Origin: Aptenodytes patagonicus
Lineage: Eukaryota > Chordata > Aves > Sphenisciformes > Spheniscidae
Direction: 5' to 3'
Length of the DNA stretch: 64,000 bases
Assembly: GCF_965638725.1 (NCBI RefSeq)
Contig: NC_134970.1
Coordinates: 1,431,001 to 1,495,000, forward strand
The position numbers and the translations under genes are program-made. Under the pieces are notes generated by a model. It did no database searches. It had not been told where the DNA came from and saw nothing but the letters and a program-made list of their open reading frames with translations. The first letter of the stretch is position 1, and every line of letters starts with the position of its first letter. Shown one piece after another: positions 1 to 11,100 of this stretch.

Positions 1-210
1 GAAGCTTTGGCCGCTGGAGCTCTCACCGCATCCCGCCCACTCTACCAGGTAATACAACGGTGCCGTGTAAACACAATGAAACAGAGGGTAATTCAGATTG
101 CAGTGGATCTCCAAAGGTCTCTGCTACAGCCTCCTGCCCCACAAATGGGGCTAGCTTCAAAGTCAGACCAGGTCACTCAAGACCTTGCCCAGTCAATTTC
201 TGCATACCTC

Positions 211-342
211 CAATGACAGACTCCAAAAGGTCCGGGGCAGCCTGTTCCAGTGCTTAACCGCTCCCACAGGAACACTCCGTCCTTGCTTTAATTTCCCTTG
301 CTGCCACCTGTCATCATGGCCTCTTGTCCCTTCAGCGTGCAG
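211..342 (-). mobile_element. CR1 LINE fragment, antisense
   Basis: The stretch resembles the 3' part of an avian CR1 element read in reverse. The phrase 'ggggcagcctgttccagtg' followed by a 'cctcttgtccc' block is typical of antisense CR1. It is short, diverged and has no open reading frame. It lies in the presumed RAP1A intron. The family is recognised from memory of the consensus, not from a search. Confidence 0.6.
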
Positions 343-1094
343 CACTGCCTCTCCCTTGCCATGGCAGGCTCCAAGAGATAGGCAGGGTCAGTCACTTGGT
401 GACACATCTATGGATGCTGAGGTAAAAACCAAACTCACACCATGAGGTTTCAGAACCTACATTGCTCATCCACAAACAGCTTTTGTCAAACATTCTCAGT
501 TTCCTTTGCTTCTAACACTACAAGGTAAACTGGTCTTAACAGGCATGAAACATCTACTTTATACATCATACCACACATAATTTGAAAATTTTTTTTTTTT
601 TTTTTTGCACATGGAGGACACTATCTACAGAAACCCAAGTTACCTACTCTGCCCTCTCAGGACTGTCACCCACTGCAAATCCACTCTGACCTTGGAGGAT
701 GCTTTTTCACAGCCTGCTCTGACACCTGAGCAAAAGCAAATCTACTCAAGGCACACTCAGCTGGAGCCTCAGAGCTTACATTAAAGCCATTTAATCTTGT
801 AGTTGCTTTCAATCCTGGTGATACTCCACGAAATACAACTAAAACATCATTTTTCATATACTATAACCAGGTCTCTCCTAAAAATCTTACATTATTAGAA
901 CAAATGCTGTGTTGAATGCCAGGTCCACTAGCTAAACAGCAACCTTAAAAAGCATTAATTTGCATTTTTAAAAAACTCAAAGGTATGGCTAGGAAAACCA
1001 GCATTTACTCTAAAATCTTGTCTATTTTATAAATCAAAAGCAACCATGCATTCTGGAGAGCTTGTTTACGTATAAATCAAGAAATCTTAAGGAG

Positions 1095-1154
1095 AAAGTT
1101 GGACTAGATGATGGTTGCAGATCCCTTCCAACTGAAATATTCTATTCTATTCTG
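1095..1154 (+). mobile_element. CR1 LINE 3' end fragment, sense
   Basis: The sequence 'ttggactagatgatggttgc' followed by 'atcccttccaact' and a run of 'attct' units is the characteristic CR1 3' terminus: the last part of the 3' UTR and the short terminal microsatellite-like repeats. Only about 60 bases survive, as expected for a 5'-truncated CR1 copy. It supports a sauropsid, most likely avian, source. Confidence 0.8.
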
Positions 1155-4100
1155 AAAGGAAAAAACTAGAGGCATCCAAGGAATCTGTGTTACTTATGAT
1201 ATAGGATTGTTTTCCAGAGAATCAGTCAGGAGGAATATCTGGCCAAACTTCACCCTGTTTATGTAACATCACGCTATGGAGCTCAAACCCTTCATTTGTT
1301 TTCTGGTCCCTGAGTGATCCAACCCTAAAGATGCTAACTCCCTAGAGAGGCAGCTCCATCCTCTGACAGCTGGGACCTCCCTGGAAACCCATAGGCAGGG
1401 ACACAAATACAGGCAGTAAAACAAGAGAGTGGAGGACACTTCGGAGCAGAACCGGTCATCAAGCTAAGACCAGGGCACGACAACCTCACGCCAAGTCACT
1501 TAGAACACAGACTTGTCTCAAACACAAATCTAAACTACATTTAGTTTGGACTATCGAAGAATATTTAAATAAGTTCTCATTCCTGCAGTAACTTTCCTGG
1601 GTGGTATAGGACTTTCAGGGAAGAAAGCTAAAAGCAACACTGAAATACAGAATTAACGTCATATGGCTAGATACTATTTTTTAAACATGTAATTTGCAAG
1701 TATATATGCAGGTTAATCAAAGGTTATTTCTATTTCAACATATTTATGTAAAAAGTGTACCCACAGATACTTTACATTAGATAATTTTTTTTTATATCCT
1801 TCTTACTCAGAAGCTATAAATGAAAGTATATCTTCTTCACACTTATTTTAATCCTTTCTCTTCTGGTATATTATTTCAACAGTTCTTCATTTAACCAGCA
1901 CAGATTATTTTTTTCATTCTAATATTAGTGTTGGAGACACTGAACTGGATCAGTCAGACTCCTACTTGGTTCTTGCTTCCAAGTGTTCCTGAATGCTCAA
2001 CAATAAAAACTCAACAACGGGAAAGCCAAGGAGTTAAAGCTATTACTTGCCTAAGAGCTCTAATCTTATTGTACAACTGCAGAGGATGAATAACCTACTA
2101 CTACTTCTAACTGCATGGCTTTTAAAAAAAAAAAAAAAAAAAGTCAACCATTCTGGGAAATGTTTTACCCATAAAAATTGCGCCTCTCGTCTTGGACTGA
2201 CTAATGCAATCTATCACTTGTATATGTAGGATTGAAATAAATTCATCTTCACAACTGTATGCTCTATTTAGCCAGTTCCATTAACTGAAACATACTGAGC
2301 TTGATTATAGTTTCAACACTAGCAGTGGAAAGCATATTGTATTTTCAGTCTGCTGAGTAACAGCCATGAGCTAGTACAGCTGTAGTCGCGTTCCAACCTG
2401 TGCTTTATGAACAAAAAGCTAGGTCCTCCTTTACCCGCTCTGCACTTATGATGCCAGGATATAATCCACGGAGAAACCTGTTTGAGAGGTGAACTTTTTA
2501 GGACATTAATTTATACCTAGAGAGCAAGCTAGGAACCCGAATAACCTCAAATCCCAGCTGCCACCAGACTTCAGTACTGCAGCAAATAAAGCAAAACACC
2601 TCACACAAGTTTTAGCATCTGAACAAGACAGACTGGATCAAACAAGATAGCTCAGCAAGATTAACTTTTCTTTCCAACTTTCTAACATCCTTACTTATCT
2701 TGGCCATTAGGTGTCATGTTTCCAGGATCAGAAGCTTTTGCAAAGTGCGAACACAAATGCCTAAGTAAAAATTTGTCCCTGGGATTTATGAGCACCCCTT
2801 TAAGAAGATGCCGTCATTAAAATTCTGCTTAATTTCCTATTACCTATTAAATAAAAGAATAAAAGCAAATCAATAACTACTTCAGAGCTCAGCATAAAAT
2901 GAATTCAGGCTGTACTCTAACCACCATCCCCACTATCTCCTCTTAAAAAAACCAAACAAAACCAAAACCCACCTCAAATCAAGGCCAAAAAAAAAAAAAA
3001 ATTCCAAACACAACCTCAGGACTTGACCTAGTTTTAAAAGTTAGGTCTCTCTCGAATCTGCTTCTGCAGAATTAAACACACAAAGCTACCACAAGTGCTT
3101 GATGTTTAACATTAATCTGGCTCCTCAGAAATTAAAAGAAAGCAATAAAATAGGAAGTCTCCCATATTATCCTAAAAAAAAAGTTTTAATCAGGATCCAC
3201 AGCCGGACCCAGCTGACTGAGGCCAGCAGTGCTCTGCTGAACTGATTTCAGCAAGGTTGAAAGTAACACTGGACCAAGGGGAATTCTGAATTTCAAACAG
3301 CTATAAGTAAAAAACATTTCAAATATAAAAAGTAAAGATTTCAACTTTACGTACATTTAAAAGATTCACTTCCTCTTCTCTAGTATAAACAGATAACATG
3401 TTCCTGTTCTCAGAATATTAGGATTCCTCTTCTTTAAGATGAATTTTTTTAAAAGTCTCTGTAGCACAGAAGCAATCCGTTCTCTAAACACTAAGTACAA
3501 GTTCAAAGTGCCACCAAGTCACTGTGCACGCACACGGTACAAGAAAAAACACTGCAATATATAGCACAAACAAATGTTTAGAGTTGTTTATGCCTAAGAG
3601 TATGATTCAATATACCATTAAAACTTTTATGTTAGAGTACGTCCACATGTTACACTACTGCTATCTAATTATATTTCAGTTTTTTTAAGAACAATCCTCA
3701 GACTGGATGAAATGTATCACAAACAGTCTATATCTGTATATTTGCAGCTTATATAGGTTTCAAATATAAACCATTTTGATAAACTGCATAAATATCAGTC
3801 TCCAAATAAAAGCATTAACGTGTCACTGGAATTATACTGTGCTAGTAATTTAGTCCATTTGGCACGCAGTCCTCTCAGAATCTTCAGCAAAGCTACTTAC
3901 TCTAAAAACGGCCACACCAGAGCCAAGACACGAGATGACAGACACCGTTCTTAGTTCCTTTGAGTCTTCAGAATTACAACTTTCGGGTCTGCCAGCACCG
4001 GCTGGGCCTACTACAAGCCATCAAGGTTTCTTTTGCACCGTACACGGTCCCTTGATCAGACCAATACACCCTTCCGGACATACTCTCCTATGTTTACAAA

Positions 4101-5400
4101 GGCCGTAAGAAATATCTGCTTTTACAAAGTACAACTCACTTTTCTGTGGATGATCTTAGCCTGACAGAACACAAACACTCCTCTCCTCCCAGTGCGTAGA
4201 AAATGCTGTGCATGAAAACAAGATTATTTTTAGAAGCAGTGTATGTGAGCACAGCACTTCCTGACGACTCCACCTTGAAGAATGACATACATATTCTCAT
4301 TCTCATTTCCAAAACTAGGATTTCACAACTTCTGCTACCCGGCACAACAGAGAGAAGGAAGGGACAATCTGCTGAGAACTGCAAGTGACAATTTCCCGGT
4401 CTCTAACTTGGCATTAAAACCTTTCGTTGGAATATGTTGTCGGTCTTGAGGCAATCGCGTCAATAAACCGATGGCATTTTTTCTGCCACAATGATGAACA
4501 GAACATTAAATGTTTTTATTTATTACACTGATCTTTTCCATAGCAACAGGATGTGAACATGGCATTCCCAGCGTAGTGAAGTCACTATAGCAACGTGATA
4601 ATGATGTCAGAATAATCAGACAGCATTTCATACTTGGGACATGATGACATGACATTGGGACATTAATTCTATAAATTAAAAAAGTTGCAGCTATCACAAA
4701 GGCAAGGGAGCTCCATCTAAAACTTCCCTTTAAGTTGCCTCATTTGGGATAACTTCTCCTTAAAGGCACAGCCCCTTGACTCCAACCGCACTACTTTCTG
4801 TTTCTCCATAGCTTCGTCCGTTACCACCTAAAAGTCTCACGAATTCCTACATTAAAACCTTTTCAGAATCCGAGGGATCTGCTAGCACCAGTGAGAGTTA
4901 ATGACGCACTGTTTCAGTAAGAAAAAGCAACGACAAAAATCACAACAGTGAAACATGTCACAGCAGACAGCCACTCTCAACTAAACAGCCGGTTCCTCAG
5001 TTGAACTCTTCAGATAATCTGGTGTCTCTTTTTACGTGGAGCAATACTACTACTCAGACAGAATTACAAAAGCAACAGAAGTTATAGAGTGCTGATATAA
5101 TACTCCGAAGGCAGACATGCGTTTTCAAGTCAAATGACTATCTGAAGACATATTATCTCCCTTGTTAAGCTACCGAAAGGAAAAAAACCCCAAAGTTTTC
5201 ATGGTTTGCCCTTCCTGTTTGCGGCTCTTTCCAAGTTGTGAGCAAAGCAAAACCCAAGAGCCAATTCCAGTTCTGCGTCGGTCGGTATCAGCTCGGCGTG
5301 TCCAAACCCCAACCCTCCCACTGAGAAAGCTTCGCAGAAATCCTTGCACGAAAACCACCCGTATTGTAGCTCAAATATTGTAAGCAAAGACACTAATTAA
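1155..5400. other. AT-rich non-coding stretch, probable RAP1A intron
   Basis: No exon with both splice signals and a recognisable protein was found on either strand. The stretch is AT-rich with A and T runs (for example near 2125 and 2985). The open frames here are short and look random. By gene order this should be the first intron of RAP1A (minus strand), whose coding exons would lie off the left edge. That assignment is inference. Confidence 0.4.
4535..4660. promoter_or_regulatory. Candidate intronic regulatory element
   Basis: Two 'atagcaac' half sites of the RFX X-box type lie about 40 bases apart ('ccatagcaacagg' and 'ctatagcaacgtg'). They are followed by 'atgatgtcag' and 'gatgacatgaca', which resemble CRE/AP-1-type sites. 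It sits roughly 1 kb inside the presumed RAP1A intron. No functional evidence exists in the sequence itself; the call rests on motif clustering only. Confidence 0.2.
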
Positions 5401-5479
5401 CGAAAGGTATCTAAACGCAAAGGTTTCCCTACACAGAGAACAGTTTCTCTTTCAACTGCCTCTTTAAAGCGACTGAAAG

Positions 5480-7000
5480 AAGCGAAGAAACCATTTCAGA
5501 GCTGAAGCGGTCCCAGACAACCGGTCCCCGGGCCCGGAGGACGAGGGCGGACCAGCGCCTTGCTCCGCACGGCTCGGAGGGGCTGCTCAGCGCCCGCTCC
5601 GAACACCAAGCCGTCCCCTTGGCCTGGCTCGTCCCGCCTGCCTCCTGCCCGCCGTCCGGGGCGGAGAAGCGGGGCGGCTGGCACCGGCCGGCCCTCGCCC
5701 CGCCGTCCGCCCGGCCCGGCCCGCCCGAACGCCGCCCTCCCGCGCCCCTCCGGCCTCGCTCTCCCTTTACCTCCGGTGGTCTTCGGGGACGACAGTGCGC
5801 GGGCGCTTTGCGCCCCTTTACATCTCGGGGAACAGCGAGACGGCGCGCGCTCCCCTCGAGCCCGGGACGCCCGGCGCACACCTGACTATACGAAACACCG
5901 AAAGAATTTTGGTTATTTCCCGAGGACACGGCGACACCCTCCGCGGCGCCGAGGGCCCACCGCCCCCGCCTCGGCAGCCTCCCGGCGCCCGGCCGCCCGG
6001 GCCAGGAGCCGGCGGCCCCGGCACAGCCGCACAAGATGGAAGTCCAGCCTGCGCCCGGCGCCCGCCGGGGACGGGGCAGCCCCACCGCCGCCGCGGGACG
6101 GGCGGCCCGGCAGCGGGGAGCCCCGCGCCGCCCCGGCCGCGGCCCAGCGCGGGCACCCGCCTCCCGCGGGCAGCCCTCCCGCCCCGCCGAGGCCGGGACC
6201 GGGGAGAAGCCGCCTCCCCCCTCGCTGCCGGCTGGGCTTCGCCGCGCCCCCGGGGAGGGAGCGCTCGGCCCGTCCCCGCTGACACCGCCTCGCTCCCCGG
6301 ACCCCCGCCATCCCCTCGGCCCGCGCCCCCGGGCCGCCCCCCTGACCCGCTCGCTCCCGCCCCGGCGCCGGGACGCGGCCCCGCGGCCTCGCCGCGGCCA
6401 GGCCCCAGCAGGGGCGCCCGGAGCCGGCCCGCCACCGCCCGCGGGGCCCCGCGGCTCCCGCTCGCCTTCCCCCGCGGCCGCCGCCGCCGCCCCGCTCACC
6501 CGCCGCCTTCCGGGCCGCCCGCCGCCTCCCGCCGCCGCTCGGCTCGGGGCTCGGCTGCTGTGCGCGGCGGCGGCGCCGCGTCCGCTCCGCCCTCACCGGC
6601 CGCGGCCCGGGGAGGAGCCAGCGGGGCGGGCCGGGCCGGGCGGGGGCGCAGAGCCGGCGGAGCCGGAGCGGCGGGAGGGGACGTGACCGGGGAGGCCCGC
6701 GAAAAGTTCCGGGCGGCGGCGGCGCCCGCGGGCCCGGGCAGGTGCCGGGGCCGCCGCTCCCCGCCTTGGGACCCCTCCCCACTGGGCCCCCGGCTCGCCG
6801 TCCTCCCCCCCGCCTGGGCGAAGGTCACCCGCGAGGGGAGTCCCTGCCCCGCCACAGGGGCCGTGGGGGCGGCTGGGCCTCGGCCTCCCGCCGCCCCCCT
6901 CGGTCAGCCACCACCCGAGCGGCTTCAGGGTCCCCGGGAACCCTCCCGGCCTGCCCGGGGGCACCAGCTCCTCACCCGCCCCGGCTCCCCGCCGCCATCG
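5480..7000 (-). promoter_or_regulatory. RAP1A: CpG island, probable RAP1A promoter and first non-coding exon
   Basis: About 1.5 kb is extremely GC- and CpG-rich with many GGGCGGG-type Sp1 sites, bounded on both sides by ordinary AT-richer DNA. On the minus strand there are good donor sites that could end a first exon, for example GGCGG|GTGAGC near 6497 and GGCCG|GTGAGG near 6593. No Ras-family coding sequence is visible, which fits RAP1A, whose 5' exons are non-coding in mammals. The assignment comes from order: in human RAP1A neighbours ADORA3, C1orf162, ATP5PB and WDR77 in the mirror image of what is seen here. Long open frames across the island, such as minus-strand 5429-6499, are composition artefacts. 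The promoter call is fairly safe; the gene name and strand are inferred. Confidence 0.55.
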
Positions 7001-8004
7001 GCGAGAGCCAGCAAAGGCTGGGGAGGGCAGATAGAAACAGGCCAAGCGACGGCACCGGGTGACAGCAAATGGAGCGGGGACCAAGCCGATAATTAGGCCG
7101 AGGGCGTTTCCTCATCAAGGGGAAGGTGTTGGCAGGGTGGGGCGCGATGCCTGCACGGGGCACGGGACTCGAGTGGCAGCCGGGCGCTGCGCACATCGCT
7201 GCTGCGAGGCAGGGGACCTCCCCTCCGCAGAGCTGCTGTCAGCTCATCGCCTTCGCCACTTAAAAAGCGTTTCCTGAAACACAACACTTAATAAGTGATT
7301 TTTTTTTTTTATTTAAAAAAAAAACCCATAAAGAACTGTAACGTTGAAGTAAAATATATCTGTGAGCAAGGACAAACAGATGAAATGCAGAAAGAGGAAA
7401 CAACGTGTATCCTGATGCTGGTTTTATGTCACCTGGGGGCTGCGAGTGACAGCAGCCGTGCATAAGGGATCAGGTCAGAAGTTCACCATAGTCACTGCAG
7501 AGGGGCTCACGATCATGATTGCTTCCTTAGTCCTAACAAACTACAATTCAGCTCTAAAATAGATACTCAAGAAAAGCTAGTGTCAACAGTTAATAAATTT
7601 CAGTACAATTTTTAAATTTTGTTTCTGGTTAATAAAAAAAAAGGCATAAATGGCCCCTGAAGAGCTGTAATTCACGATTTGAATGCATAGCTCTCCACGA
7701 GTGTTACTTAAAACGCAGAGGGACCTCTCGTGTTCGCAAGCACGGCATCGCCTCGTTACATAACGGGGGCCGGGGCGAGGACTGCGGCCACCGTCCCCGG
7801 GGACGGTCAAGGTGAAGCTGCAGGCAAAGGACTCGAGGCAGCAGCCTTGCTCCACAGCAGGCAGCGTACCGGGTGCCCTCCCCAGCACTCCGCTCTCTTC
7901 ACCTGCGGAACTTCAGGGGCACGAGTAGGAGATCGGTTGAACTCTGAGGCTAGAGCAAGAATATTTTTGCATTCACACTGCCTTTCACCCAGAATTCCAA
8001 CAAA

Positions 8005-8130
8005 AATGCTAAATATTACTCATCTGGCTTTACAGATGAGGAAACTAAGACAAAGATTAAATGACTTATCCGAAATCCCTAGCAAGTCAGTGGCCAGGAG
8101 ACAAACAGCTGGGTCCCCACTCTCATCCTC
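8005..8130 (+). mobile_element. MIR-like SINE fragment
   Basis: The core 'acagatgaggaaactaagac' followed by 'aaatgactta' and, after a gap, 'aagtcagtggccaggag' follows the MIR consensus order (acagatgaggaaactgaggc, ttaagtgacttgccc, agtaagtggcagagc). It is strongly diverged, as expected for a copy dating back to early amniotes. No target-site duplication is visible. Confidence 0.6.
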
Positions 8131-11100
8131 CACCCTACTCGAGAGAAAACCGTGCTCTAGTTCTCCCACTCACAGTCTTTGTGCACGCAGTAGAAATACA
8201 CAGCACAGAGAATTTTGCTCATGGCAATTTACAACTCACGCTGCTGATACTGACCTATAAATCCCCATTCTTTACGGCTCCAGTCCTAGCGAGGTATCTC
8301 CTTCCCCAGGGACCACCGTGCTGGGAGCCAGCAGGTGAATCACCGTTTCTTAATTTGCATAGCTGGAGGCAGGGTAATCTCCGCAGAGGGATTTCCACAT
8401 TTTCTTTCTCCGCAGGACTCAGCCTTGCCAGCCTCAGCAGCAGGGCTCAGTCACTCCTCTCGCAGTGGGGCAGCCAGGTGTGGCAGCATCATCTGCCTTC
8501 AAGGATGCTTAACGCTGGTGGTTGAGCAACTTGTTTCCTCTGAATACAAACGTTATCATGAAATCTGTGAACTTAGGAAGTTACTAGCTCTACGTTAAAA
8601 ACATGAGGCTGTATCTGGAAAACACGCAGAGACAAAATATCTGTAATTACAGCTTTTAAAACAGCAGTTAAGTCAGTAAAAACAATCCATTCCTGCAGAT
8701 AGAAGCTGCACAAGGAGACTCTTCTTACGTCCTTTAAGAGGCTCGATATACATGGAGGTATATGAACATTTTGCAAGGCTTTACCCAAGGTTTCCTTTAA
8801 AATTAAAGGTTTAATAAACTTCGGCCCAGATATCAATGCACCTGCAGCTTTTCCCACTCAGTGCTACTGACAAGTATTTTATTGTATCCAATGAATCAAA
8901 CACTTATCTATTTCATAGGTTGTGGACCACCTTTAAGTCTCAAAACAATAAGGGCCCAGGCACACTCAGGGCCTGACTCAGCAAGACAAAGCACCTATTT
9001 AAGGTCTGTTCTGGGAAGGTTGACTTTTTTCAGTTTTCTGCAGGTTTGAATGGAAGCTGATAACGTTTATTGCGGAGTCAGACCTTGCAAGTACATGAAA
9101 TTAGATCTGGATGAATGTGAACCTGGCTATGAAATGGTTAGAAGAGAAGGAGAAAGGGGTCAAAGTTCAGCTGCAATCAGGGGGACTTTTCCTACTGAGT
9201 TCAACAGGGAATAAATCTGGATCTTTATTTCTCCCAGCCCCACATGCTGCCCTTCTCCTTTAGCAGGAGGGATGCAGCCCTACGGACAGACCACTTCTGT
9301 GCTGCTGCACCTTATCTCTTGTGCAATGGGGGATTGCTCGTCAGCAAATTCCATCTGTCAACAGGGTGTTAAATCCTGTGTCCACACCTTGTCTCTCCCT
9401 CGGTGCATTTTCCAATTTATAACAAATCCTATTATTTCAGGGACATCTACAGTGTCACTGACGTCATCACTTGCACCTGCTTGAAGTGGGTAAAACCTGC
9501 TGACATCCCCAAACAGCGGATTTCTACTCCACACAACCTCAGCAACAACACAAGGTTATAAGGCAAAGATAATCAAGTCTCTACGTCCTGCCACATACAG
9601 GATACAATCTGTTACGTCCTGGACACAGCCCAAGATATCCAGTGGCCTTAACATTGCAGTTTTATTAAAAAAAAAATCATAATTTATCACAGCCCTTCTA
9701 TTTATATAAAACATGAGTTGCCACAAGAATGTCTTTTCTGAACTCTCCGATCTAAATCCATTGATACTGTTAAATTACACCAGCATTTCACTCCCCTTTT
9801 CCTGGTATGTGGCAGCAGTGAAAGACTGAAGGGAAAACACTTATCCCCAGCACCTGCAGTAGGATTGCAATTCTCTGCCTGGTTTTGCAGCTGAGTTGCA
9901 GGGGTTGCACTGAGACTTATGCAGACAAATGAAGATGAATCATAATCCCTCAGGACTTTTTTATTCCAAAATAACAATTGGCCAATTGGATAAATTATCA
10001 CAAGTTCAGCTGATGTAAATATCTAGCTAATATCCATTTGTGATTTAATGAAATCCAGAAACAATTTGCAATCACATAATGAGCTTGGATTCCTGGCTGA
10101 TAGAATCACAGGATTAGAGAGCAGAAGTCAGCTCAGTAACACACATCAACAGCACATTTAAATGAAAATGTATTTGACACTGTACAGGCTAATAACACAT
10201 TATTATTGCTTTAGTTGTTAAAAGTAAAGGTGCTGACTGCATGATGATCATGTCCCAATTGTCTGAACTTAAACTGTACAAAAAAGGAACTGGTCCTCTC
10301 TAAACTTACAGAAATAGTGGGTTTTTTTTTTTTAAACTGTAGTCATGGAAGAATCAGGAAAAAATGCTCATGACAAAAAGCTCTCAACATGAGCTTTTGA
10401 AGTGCAAACATAATATTTTCTTCACAGATGAGATTGCAGCGTATCATTAGGAATAATGACTTAATTATGTTATTAACAGTGCATACCCACATCACTGACA
10501 CTGTACTGACAGCGACTCCTTTAGCTGATAACGTGGCTGCAGGGGTCACTGAGCATGCACTTCATTTCACATCGCCAGCCGTGCAGCACCCTGATGCAGT
10601 GCTCCAGAGGGTGCGGTGTCCTTGCCAGGGATCAGACCATAAAGGATCATTTAACACACACCAGCATCTGACAAGTTCTGTGGAGGCAGGTGAGCTCCAA
10701 AGCCATGAGCCTGTCTCCAGAGCGGACAGGCAGGACCAGACTCCTCTGCTGAAAACACCATTCCTCCTCAGACTGCAGCAGACCTATTTTTTCCATGCCC
10801 ACTTGTCTGGCTGGGTGAAGCTACCAGATAATCAGGCAGATGAGCTGGGAGGTGTGGAAGCTGGGGCAGGATGGTTGGTCTCAAGGCAGTGCTCCACAAA
10901 AGGTCTAGCAGGTTTCCAAAGGGAAAGCCTGGGCTGGCTTTTCCATGAGCTACAAACCTGGGGCAGCAGTGCTGCAGCTGCTGTTCTCTCCTGATTCAGC
11001 TGGTATCAATAAAATTGCCTGAAAACACAGGCAAGGCTGAACCCCAACTGGTAGCTGCAAACACTAAAGTACTTTCCAGGTTTGAGCCTTAAAGATGATG

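Noticed and set aside
5429-6499. 356-codon minus-strand open frame in the left CpG island, with overlapping long frames on both strands
   Set aside because: All frames here are Pro/Arg/Gly/Ala-rich and open on both strands at once, the signature of GC-rich DNA with few stops. No known domain and no conserved segment.
10090-10130. 'atagaatcacaggatt' resembling an antisense CR1 end
   Set aside because: Similarity stops after about 16 bases; chance match likely.
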